DNA of 64,000 nt from Sipunculus nudus (lineage: Eukaryota > Annelida > Sipuncula > Golfingiida > Sipunculidae): the NCBI GenBank assembly GCA_026874595.1, contig CM049318.1, positions 6,961,741 through 7,025,740 of the forward strand. The letters run 5' to 3'. Both the position numbers and the translations under genes were made by a program. This document shows positions 49,479-60,432 of the stretch, piece by piece; the first letter of the stretch is position 1, and each line of letters begins with the position of its first letter. Below the pieces are notes generated by a model. The model searched no databases. It saw only the letters and a program-made list of their open reading frames with translations, and was not told the DNA's origin.

Positions 49479-50699
49479 ATAAATTTTGATGAAAAAATTC
49501 CAAAAGGTATGACTGCTTTTGTAATACTCTGACACGACTTCCAGCCTCATAATAAGCATACCAAGCACACCAATGCCTCCAAGACATTGTTGCAGTTTTT
49601 CGGTGATATGGTAAGATGCATGTTGAGTGTTATAGACATGGGGATGCTTGGTAATACCCCTTCAATAAACTCATGTTTTATAGGCTTGTGAGCGCACTTG
49701 TCATAACCGAAATAAGGGCTTCCAAAATTTCACGTCATAATGTGGAATCCATGCGTTTATCGGATGCGTTCATCGCAAAAATCAAGCAGTGTTCAATATC
49801 CGTTGAACGCAGCTGATAATCGTTGCCGAATGTATGTACCATGTTCAACTGAATATTTTTTAGATGGATGGAAGAACGGATGCGTTAATGGAATGCGATA
49901 AACGTTTCTATGTGTCACCAGCTTTAGATTCATTTTTTTTCTTTTTCTTTTTCTTTCATCTGTCTGTGTTTGCGCTAGATTTCCAATATGAATGATTTTT
50001 TACATGATGATGGTGATTATACCTATTATGTGATCATTCATGTGTGTTTTTTTCTGGGTATTTTTCTCTATTTACTGGTTCTTTTGTACACAGAAGCCCA
50101 ACTGAAAAAAAATTCTCCTTTATTTTTTATCAAACTTCTTTACCAGGAAGCGTTTTACAATTCCTAGCCATAAAAGTGTAGATCAATACATCTTGATAAT
50201 TTAATTGAATTCATCCATAACTTTCAAGCTATTTTGTACAGAGACAAAAAGAACTGACAGACAAGCAAACAGACAAACAGTGGTGGGCATATGCATTTTG
50301 GCCAACCTCATACCGGCAGCAATGAAAGAAAGCGTTTGGGAATTCACCTTAACAAGTATATTAAATTACCACTGCGTGTAATCAGTACAAACAGTCGGTT
50401 CACCTTAGGGCACATGGATGAACTTAAAATCTGCTTCATGTTATCTGCTTCATGTAAGGGAAGCAGGATACATTCTGGCTGTCTGTTCGTATATCTGATA
50501 TGGCCAAATTACAATGATAAGAAAACCACTGCCAAAGCTCTGTTAAAATGTCAAAAACCATCTGATTATATGAGTAACGCCTGACTCGACCCAACAGATT
50601 GCAACACTTTGTAACCACAGATTTTAGATATATTGTCTGGTGACTATATATGAGTCATATGCGTATATGCCCTGGGCTTGACAAATATTTTTTAGAGTG

Positions 50700-50864
50700 T
50701 TCGCGCAAGGCATTCTGGGGACGAAGATAGACCGAACTTCCCAAAACGTGCCTACTTACTTCCCTCCACGCCGAACGTACGCCATATCCAGGAAGTGATT
50801 TTCACAGAGCATGCGTGCATGGTCACAGGTCCGGTGCAACTTGGGGGAAAGTTTGATCTTGCTT
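50700..50864 (+). promoter_or_regulatory. possible promoter and non-coding first exon of the 52948 gene
   Basis: A locally CpG-rich stretch (GTTCGCGCAAG, CACGCCGAACGTACGCC) contains GCATTCTGGG at 50710-50719, the core of the Staf/ZNF143-type promoter motif in reverse. It ends in a strong donor, GCTTGTAAGTTT (GT at 50865). An acceptor at 52865 precedes the ATG of the next gene, so it could be that gene's 5'-UTR exon. The link is inferred from splice-site quality and position only. Confidence 0.35.
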
Positions 50865-52788
50865 GTAAGTTTAAGATTATGTTTTCAATTATGAACATAT
50901 TTTGACAGTGTTCACCCAATGGGGCGAATACTTTGCAAATGTAATTGAATACGAATACAGGTAAAAATGAAAGTATTTGAATACGTTTGCGAATACTTTC
51001 AAAATGTATTCATGAATGCATTCATGAACAAATTGTATAATGTAATTTTATTAATCATTTATTTCAATTATATTATTATAAAAAAACCTTTAGAGATGAT
51101 ATTGATATAATTGTTATTTAAAACTATATTTGGCACAATAATTGTAATTATTAATAAATAATTAAACTCTAATATTCTTGGGTAGAGATAACCTGTAATT
51201 ATTGATAAACAGTTCACACGTTTGTAATAAGCATGATAATTAGCATGACTTATAGTTGACATTTTTTTTCTCAAATACTTCTTCTGCAATATAGATAATG
51301 TTATTGGGTTACACAAAGCACACTCATATGCAAAGCTACTCTATGACAACTCTGCTTAAAAGCATTTCATATATATGCACTTCCACTGAAAGGAAGAATT
51401 AATTGGCCGGAACATACTCATACTGATCTGATTACAATTTACATCAGTGTACATCTGCTAATTAAATGACACTGAGAGACTCACGGTAACAAAAAGAGGC
51501 TGATGATCTGGGGAAGGCTGATATCAGAATGGCCTCCAGCACACGGAGGTACACAGAGATAGTAATCAAAATAGCAAGGCTCAGTCAGTCGCTGATATAT
51601 CTGAACAGTCTCCACTGTTTCCCGTATCGCTAGACAAGGCCTTGGATAACTGGTCAGAGTATTCTTTGTCTAGCCAAAATACTAATTTAACAAATTATTC
51701 ACTCCTGATACAACAAGCACTATAGGCTTATTAGTTATTATTCACTTTCTACATGACATCAGTTAGCACATTTTAACTTGTAATTTATCCTTTATTTCCT
51801 TAATATTAAACTTGCCTTTCAAGTATGAAAAATACTTTTCTGTAGATTTTGTATAAGTAATTGAACATTTATTAATTATTTTTCAAAAATCTATCCAATA
51901 CTTTGTGAAATTTAGGTGATTCGTAATGGTAACTTTTATAATTACTTTCAATGCTGTTGGTCCTAATCCTGGTTAATAGGCCTGTAAGGTGATGCTATTT
52001 TTGTTACAAGTTAGCCACCTAATTAGTGCAAATATCTGTTCCAAATGGTTTTACCTATAGGCCACAGATTGGCCAAGGTGATACCTGATCTCTATATGGC
52101 CTATATCGAGTTCTGGTTAGTGAGATGAGACTGTCGACTGGATTACATCGCTGCAACTAGTTTCACTGATTTTTTATATACAACAGACATCAAGATTGCA
52201 CATATATGCATAATTCTGTTTTTTCCCTTTCAAAAAATGTTTGTAAGATAAATAAATAACAGGGAATATTGCTAATTGTTATAGATATCAGTTTCATGTC
52301 GATTGTAGTGTCACTGGATTGGAAATGAACGAATAGTTTAGAACGGAGCATCCTCATTGGGCATGGGCTTGGGAAGGAGTTGTTACTCCATCCGCATAAA
52401 CTCCTTGGTACTAGAAAAGGAATCATATGCCCTTTGCATTTTGATCATCATATCGAAAACATGTCAGGCAAGTATTCCTGCAACCCGGCAAAGAGTTAAT
52501 ATGATCATGTTTAATAGTTCCTGAGGAAAGTAAGAAATGGATACAACATTTGACCGCAGTTCTTTAAAAATTAATACCAAAGCACCAATATCCAAAGAAA
52601 CCCTCGCTCGGAATTTGCCTTGTCAACCCAGCGTCTTGACTCATTGGTCACTTATCAACGGGAGCTACAGCGATCGCTTTCGTCGGTCCTCCGTCCGTCA
52701 GGTGTTCACACTGGAATGATTACAATCTATAAAATATTTTCAGATTGGTTTTTGGTTGATATCGCATTAGCTATCTCAGGTGGCAATT

Positions 52789-52862
<74 letters not shown>

Positions 52863-52865
52863 CAG
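50865..52865. other. possible 5'-UTR intron, nothing else recognised
   Basis: AT-rich with no coding frame of substance. It ends in a long (TA)n tract and the acceptor TTTGCAG. Confidence 0.35.
52791..52860. repeat. (TA)n microsatellite directly before a splice acceptor
   Basis: About 33 TA units end only five bases before the AG of the acceptor at 52864-52865, in the place where a pyrimidine tract is expected. Confidence 0.95.
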
Positions 52866-52947
52866 GATTGCAATATATGTCAGAGTCGTCGACGGCAAGA
52901 AGCTGGTGATTTCTACATCTAACTGCACGTGAAACACCAAACGCAAA

Positions 52948-54853
52948 ATGGATGAATTTAAGTATAGGTATGTTGAAATGTTACTTAAGTGCGACTAATT
53001 ATGTTTTCCCTCAATTAATTGGTTTGCTGGTCTGTTAGCAACATAACTCATACATGTTTTAACGGATTTTAATGAAAACCTGTAAATAAAAATCTTTATA
53101 ACATTTTTTGTTTACTTTAGAGGATTTATACCATTGCGACATAGGATATTTCTTTATCCCAGACGGAGGACAAAGCCCGATCATTTGTACTTGGACCATC
53201 TGAGCTGACCTGTGATCTTACCGTGTATAGAGTTGGTGAACGTGACCTACATTTAAGTGTAACATTTAAAGTTTGATCGGGATCTTGGTGGAGGTTCTGA
53301 TCTCTAAGACACATTGTGTACATAAATTGTACATGATAGCACAAACTTTGAAAGGACATAAGATAAAGGTCAGCTTATATTGCTTGTAAAGGTATAACCT
53401 TTGAAAAATGAGGTAACAATGTATACCAATATTTAGTGGAACTATCTAATGCGTAAAATAATTACACTTCTGACAATTTCTTTAAACTATAAGAGGTAAT
53501 TTTAAAATTTAAAACTGACAAGAAGATAGAGAATATTTGCCAGATTATTACTAAAATTGGGAAAATAATGAATATATATGTAAGCACTATGTTAATCTTT
53601 CTCGGCTCAATAGTTTTGTATAAAATGTCTGGAGACCTCGTTCTGTGTTTGACCAAGACGGCTGGCGGAATTTTAAATCATTGATTTTAGCCAAATAGTG
53701 ACAAAAAGAACAATGGGCATATCGGGAAGTGAATAAAAAATCTTCATAAACATAACATATGGTTACTTACATAGGGTTACGTTTTAGAAAACTCTTAATG
53801 AATTTAATATTGTTTACATTAACTAGCGCTGTACCCATAATATCGTCATGCCACCTGTGACCGTTAGGCTTTAGTGTGTACGCAAAATGGCAGTCCCCAT
53901 GAGAGTTCCGAAATTTTTAGAGAAATAAACCTACAAGGGATAAGGGTGGAGGCGACACGAAATATGCCCAGGACAGTGAACCCGCATCGTCAATGTTTAG
54001 AGCGCAATTACGCTTCTGCTGCACCACGCCAAGATCCTCAAATTATCTTAGGATGCACATTAACTCAAACATTTATTCACACTTTTACAGGATGTCCCTC
54101 CTGTTCCTACTGGTTTTTTTTCACCTGGCACAATAAAAATTGACTATTCTAAATATTGATTTCCCTTTACAAACTTTTTACTGAGACATATAAATATAAA
54201 CTTATTAAAACATATCGAACGCCTAGTTATTTCATTTTAGTAACGATACTCCATCACATCTATTTTATTTCAGTTTGGATGACATACTGGAAAAAATCCG
54301 TCAAGGCAACACGTTTGAATGGGGTGTCTTCAAACAGAAAGAATTACTTAGTTTAAAACATACAGGCATATTCATTGTTCTTGATGGGGCAAAGACCGTT
54401 ACAATAAACATAAGACCTCTAGTGCAGGGTAAGGCTAAGACAGAGTGTCTTACTGGATGCCCCGCCAAAATATCGATTGAAGACTTTCCGACAGGTAAAG
54501 TTGAGCGCTGCGGTATCATACAAACAATAAATCTTAAAATCCCATCTAACAAAGATCTAGCAAGCAAAATTGTCAGGGCCTGGGCGGAAGTTGAGAAAAA
54601 TTATACTTTTTTGGATGAAAACTGTCGGAAAGACGCACTCAGGTGTATAGAAGTAGCAGAAGACATAACACATGAGTTCAATAAAAGTGACACAGTGGAT
54701 GAAACTGTACTTGATGAGTGCAGGGAAATGTTACTGACCACAAGATACCATGATAAAATTTTGACTGGGGTACCTTTTGGGCCTACAGGAGCTGCAATTG
54801 GGGCTGCAGTCGGACAGGCAGAATATTACCTGGAGAAAAAAAAAGCAAATTGA
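52948..54853 (+). CDS. divergent LRAT/H-REV107-like small protein, two coding exons
   Basis: Coding parts are 52948-52967 and 54274-54853 (199 aa). Exon 1 codes MDEFKY plus two bases of a Ser codon and ends at GTATGT. Exon 2 begins after TTTTATTTCAG with the third base of that codon and continues LDDILEKIRQGNTFEWGVFK. The donor and acceptor phases match exactly, and the second frame has no ATG of its own at the start, which supports the join. Features: LKHTGIFIVL with His36, FLDENCRKD with Cys124, and a small glycine/alanine-rich tail GPTGAAIGAAVGQAEYYLEK. In the LRAT/H-REV107 (NlpC/P60) family a catalytic His lies in an H-x-G/A-I strand, about 90-100 residues before an N-C motif, with a hydrophobic tail after it. 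Here the spacing is 88. Overall similarity is otherwise weak and the second family His is not evident, so acyltransferase/phospholipase activity is only a hypothesis. The gene itself is well supported. Confidence 0.8.
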
Positions 54854-55074
54854 AAGAAAGAGCGAGAGAGAAATCAAATAGAGAGAAAGAGAAATTATAT
54901 AATTAGACCTGAGGGCCTAGACCTCCTGCAGGTAAACTTAGACCCACTCATGATAAATAGATGCAGAGACAAATTGACTAGTTAGGATAATGTAAAATCA
55001 AATAACTAAGCTAACACTGTTTAAGAATGGTACCCGCAGTCCTCGCGCAACGGTTTTACACTGCAGTTGTTCCA
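54854..55074 (+). other. 3' flank of the 52948 gene
   Basis: GA-rich run (GAAAGAAAGAGCGAGAGAG) right after the stop. No consensus AATAAA within 200 bases. Confidence 0.4.
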
Positions 55075-55475
55075 GGACTTCTTTATTTAAACCGATGCTT
55101 TGTTTAGCAAGATTCTCCGGGTATCACCTGAAGAGTTCGAACAGGGCAAACGATTACAATTAGACCAATGAGAGCACGAAACACCGCTATTGTTGGATTA
55201 TTGGCTCTGAGCCAGCCGTGGTGACGATACCCCGAAAAACTAACTAAAAAGCAGCGGTTAAAACGATGGAGATCTTGAAAGACTGCATTGTATAACCCCT
55301 GCGTGAGGAGTGTAAATAACAACTAGATGAAAGAAATCTTTACAGGAGGCTAGAACTTTTATATATAAGAACCGCCGGTAGTATGATTGCTTTTCACATA
55401 TATTTGTTAGTATTCAAAGAGTGAAAAGGAAGTGAAAAAGGAAAATGATATAAAAAGGTGGGATTTTTGTGCTGT

Positions 55476-55520
<45 letters not shown>

Positions 55521-55849
55521 TATATTATATCTTGAAATATTATACCAATAAATATATGTGATGTATATTGATATTTTTACTCTTGCAGACTGTTTGTAAA
55601 TTGTGATGTATGTTTATTTATATATTTACTTAAGAATAATCATACAAAAAATAAAAATAAAAAAAAATGTCATAGAAACGGCGCATGGAAATTTATAATA
55701 GGGCTCGAGTGAAAAAAGAAAAAAACATGAAATAGGAAAATAACATACAAAGTTGTGATTTATGTGCATGGACATATATATTTGTTAGTATTCAAAGAAT
55801 GAAAAAGAAAATGTGAGAGGAAAATCATATGAAAGGTTTGATTTTTATG

Positions 55850-55895
<46 letters not shown>

Positions 55896-56258
55896 GGTTA
55901 TGCGTATGTTATATTATATCTTGAAAGTATTTTACCAATAAATATATATATAATGTATTTTGATATTCTGCAGACTCTTGCAGACTGTTTGTAAATTGTG
56001 ATGTATGTTTTTTAGATTTATTTTAGAATTATCATAAAGAAATAAAAACGAAACAATAAAATAAAAAAATGAATGTCATAGAAATTGCGCATGGAGATTT
56101 ATAACAGGGGGTCAAGTGAAAGAAAGAATAAAATATGAAAGAGGAAAATTATATACAAAGTTGTAATTTTTGTGCATAGACAAATACATTAGTTAGTATT
56201 CAAAGAATGAAAAAGAAAATGCAAAAGGACAATCATATGAAAAGGTTTAATTTTTGTG

Positions 56259-56305
<47 letters not shown>

Positions 56306-57300
56306 CGGTTATGCGTATGTTATACGTATACGTATGACAGTTTTTACCATAACATATATGTGAACTGGTACTTTTGCAGACAATTGCAGACTCTTTGGAA
56401 ATGTAATATATGCTTTTTGTAATATTATCATAAAGAAATAAAAAAAAATAATAAAATAATAAAATGACATAAAAAGGTTGCATAGAAATGGATGTAATGA
56501 TTATAACAGGGCACATGTGAGAACACTTTAACTGGCAGAATACGTCAGATATTGGTCTAATTATTAAACTTACCGGACGGTAACTGTGAATTGTTACCTT
56601 TTCAGGACAGTAATTTTAACCTGTTTTACGAAAACGATGGAACCACCAAACGTAAGAGCAATATTATCAATAATAAAATAACATTCCCTCCTTACCAGAA
56701 TATTGATAGTTTATAATGAGGATGCAGTTCTGAAATGTTATCTTGTTATATTCAAAGTAAACAAAATTCTTAAGGACCATGTACCCAGTCTCTACCATGA
56801 CTGGTTCCAGTAGCACAGCAGATTACAATATTCACAGATCCCTTGAAGTCAGGAGTGAAAACAGAGATAAAATGCAAATTAATGTGTAAATTCAAAAGCA
56901 AATAATTTATTGGGACTCCTTCGTTTAACCCGCTGCTTTGTTTAGCAAGATTCTCCAGGTCTCCCCATCAGAGTTCGAAATTGGCAAACGATTACAATTA
57001 GACCAATGAGAGCACAAAACACCGCTCTTGTTCGATTATCGGCCCTGAGCCAGCCTTGGTGTCGAGACCTCGAAAAACTTGCTGAAAAAGCAGCGGTTAA
57101 AACGATGGAGAGCTGGAAAGACTGCATTGTATAACCTCTGCGTATCGAGTGTAAATAATAACTGGATGAAAGTAATTATAACAGGAGGCTAGAACTTTTA
57201 TTTATAAGAACCGCCAGTTGTATGAATGCTTATTATATATATTTGTTTGCATTCAAAGAATGAAAAGCAAATACAAAAAGGAAAATGATATGAAAAGGTG

Positions 57301-57355
<55 letters not shown>

Positions 57356-57719
57356 GGTTATGCGTATGTTATATTATATCTTGAAAGTATTATACCAATA
57401 AATATATATTTAATGTATTTTGATATTTTGCAGACTCTTGCAGACTGTTTGTAAATTGTGATGTATGTTTTTTTAGATTTATTTTAGAATTATCATAAAG
57501 AAATAAAAACGAAACAATAAAATAAAAAAATGAATGTCATAGAAATGGCGCATGGAAATTTATAACAGGGGGTCAAGTGAAAGAAAGAATAAAATATGAA
57601 GAGGAAAATTATATACAAAGTTGTAATTTTTGTGCATGGACAAATATATTAGTTAGTATTCAAAGAATGAAAAAGAAAATGCAAAAGGACAATCATATGA
57701 ATAGGTTTGATTTTTGTGC

Positions 57720-57758
<39 letters not shown>

Positions 57759-58430
57759 TGTATGTATGTATGTGTGTATGTATGTAATACATATATATAT
57801 ATATATATTGTGGTTCTGCGTATGTTATACGTATACGTATGACAGTTTTTTCCATAACATATATGTAAACCGATACTTTTGCAGACAATTGCAGACTCTT
57901 TGTGAAATGTAATCTATGCTTTTTGTATTATTATCATAAATAAAAAAAAATAATAATAAAATAATAAAATGACATAAAAAGGTTGCATGGAAATGGATGT
58001 AATGATTATAACAGGGCACATGTGAGAACACTTTAACTGGCAGAATACGTCAGATATTGGTCTAATTATTAAACTTACCGGACGGTAACTGTGAATTGTT
58101 ACCTTTTCAGGACAGTAATTTTAACCTGTTTTACGAAAACGATGGAACCACCAAACGTTAGAGCAATATTATCAATAATAAAATAACATTGCCTCCTTAC
58201 CAGAATAAATACAGTTTATAATGGAGATGCAGTTCTGAAATGTTACCTTGTTATATTCAAAATAAACAAAATCCTAAGGACCATGTACTCGATCTCTACC
58301 ATGGCTGGTTCCAGTAGCACAACAGATTACAATATTCACAGATCCCTTGATGTCAGAGTGAAAACAGAGTTAAAATGCAAATGTATGTGTAAATACAATA
58401 ACAATTGCTTTACTAGCATATTTCATTTTC
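55075..58430 (+). repeat. tandem segmental duplication, two main units with TA-rich subrepeats
   Basis: Unit 1 (about 55075-56925) and unit 2 (about 56926-58430) share long stretches. Examples are GCTTTGTTTAGCAAGATTCT, CAATGAGAGCAC, AAGACTGCATTGTATAAC and AGAACTTTTAT-TATAAGAACCGCC near their starts, and AACTTACCGGACGGTAACTG near their ends. Inside, a subrepeat made of (TA)n followed by TGTGGTT-TGCGTATGTTATA and a GCAGACT(C)TTGCAGAC segment recurs at about 55490, 55855, 56262, 57303 and 57723. The units differ mainly by the number of subrepeats. There are no supportable genes. The minus-strand short frames near 55104 and 56942 are shared only because the DNA is duplicated. Confidence 0.85.
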
Positions 58431-60377
58431 ATTTTAATGGTCTAGGTCAAAATTGAGTCCAGTCTTGAGAATCGCGATTCTCTAACTCAAGGATAATTTT
58501 GCACGGCTGTACAATTTGAAGGGACTCGAAATTTTAGAATTATAGTTTCTTCCCCTTATCTTTGAGAAAAAGACATTCTAGGCAAGCAAGTCCTTGCTCA
58601 GTGGTAAGTCGGTTCCAATGATAAATTTTATTTTTGTTGATGAAGCTGAACACCCACTTTAAATATCGAAAGTTTTTTTAGAATTGTAATTCGTATAATG
58701 CATAATGTTAAAAGAAATGTTATGTTATCTTGTAATATTCAGAATAAAAAATCATTAAGGATAATGATTTACAAATTGTACTCTATACCATGACTGGTTT
58801 TTAATTACATTATAAAAAAATCCCTTGATGCCAGGAGGGAAAACCGAGTTACAATGTAAAACTATTTTTAAATGCATTAGCATTTGATTTATTTGAAACA
58901 TTTTAATTTGTTTTAAAATGCGCACGGTCGCATTTGACTTTATTTCTGAGATGGAGGGAGCACAAATTAATGAATGATATAGATTTTCATGAGTGTTGTA
59001 TGATAAAACATATGTTTAATTATTGTATCTTCTCTTTTACCTTTAATTAGACATTTCTTGCCACATAATTTATTAATTCTTTTTGTTTTAATTTCGAGTG
59101 TTATGCTGACCCTGGAAGTATATACCTTGTTGGTTAGTCGGGATAAGGTAATGTTGCTGAAAGGAGGATAAGGATTTAAACTTTCTTTGTGAACTCTATA
59201 CCCTCACTGTCCATAAAGAAATAGATATTGTTTTTGGTTTGCATAGAATTGTATCTGTGAATTTGCTATTGCCTGCATGCTTATTTTTTATGTTTTCTTT
59301 ATATAACCATTATTTCAATACAATCACATTCTCAGTTATTCAAATTTAGATAATATATTACTGATGTCAAACCACATTATGCCCTAAATTGTCTAACATC
59401 ATATGTTATATTGCTGTGGTATTATATGAAAGGTTACGGTTTTATTGTTTATTTGTAGTCTTTGGAAACTAACAATGTGAAGCCTAATAACATGCTATTA
59501 GAAAAACCGATTGTATTATAGTTAACCCCCTTGCCATGTATAATTACGGGTTTTGATTAGCAGGTTTTTTTTACTGGGAATACGTCTAGCAATTAAGAAA
59601 GCACCATGATTGTGGCATGCTTTGAACGTCTTATGTTCTCTTTATAGCCGTTTTCGGTTAAACTGCAAATTCATTTTTAGAGCTACTGTAGGAATTGTAC
59701 ATCTTAATGACAATCATCATAAAAAATATAATATTCTACCACGGCTGGTTTCAGTAGGGCCATAGACAAATTTAATCATTACTCTTTACACACGAACTCT
59801 AATAGTTGGAGGTAAAATGGAGTTCTAATGGGAAAAAGTTGTACGTGCATTTACATTTGATTTATTTGAAAAATTTATGGAGCTCATCTAAGGAATGATA
59901 ATTATACATGTGTGCATTGGGTTGAGGAATATCCTTGGTTATTATATTTTTCCTTATCTTAAAAAATTGAGGACTCCTCTTAAAAGGGATATGGAATTGT
60001 ATGCCTGCTAATAACCGAGATAATAAAAACAGGTCCCCATCTCTTGATATATTCCTCTATAATATGCTGACCCTGGTAACTTTAAAGTTGAATATAGTGG
60101 TCAGTGGTTCAAAGTGATAATGAGTTTTGTTGACGGATGGAGAGGTGTTATCTCCATGATAGTGTCCACCTACTGTCAAAGTGGAAAAATGGATATAGTT
60201 TTTTTGTTTATAGAATTATGCCTTGGAATGTTTTAATATTATGTGTCTATTATGATTACACGCATGCTTATATTATGCTTACTTTAATTCCTTTTTCTTT
60301 ATTTCCGGAATATCCATAAAATCTTGTGTGCAAACAGTTGAATTAACGTCATATGTAAAATTGATATTATACCACAG

Positions 60378-60380
<3 letters not shown>
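58431..60380 (+). repeat. older, diverged units of the same array
   Basis: The landmark 'ACCATGACTGGTT' or 'CCACGGCTGGTTTCAGTAG', seen in the main units at about 56797 and 58299, recurs at about 58789 and 59738. Each time it is followed by variants of 'ATCCCTTGA-G-CAGGAG...AAAAC-GAGTTA'. 'GCTGACCCTGG' recurs at 59104 and 60066. This suggests a decaying continuation of the duplication. Boundaries are vague. Confidence 0.45.

Positions 60381-60430
<50 letters not shown>
60381..60430. repeat. (TA)n microsatellite
   Basis: About 25 TA units. Confidence 0.95.

Positions 60431-60432
<2 letters not shown>

Larger units (their letters stand above)
47791..50699. other. spacer with minor repeats
   Basis: No gene is supported. 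It contains a long (TA)n tract, a truncated dispersed-repeat copy and one short open frame, listed separately. Confidence 0.45.

Noticed and set aside
55104-57127. Two similar minus-strand frames ('GLIVIVC...RTL')
   Set aside because: They are shared only because the DNA is duplicated. Their differences are mostly amino-acid-changing, and there is no domain.
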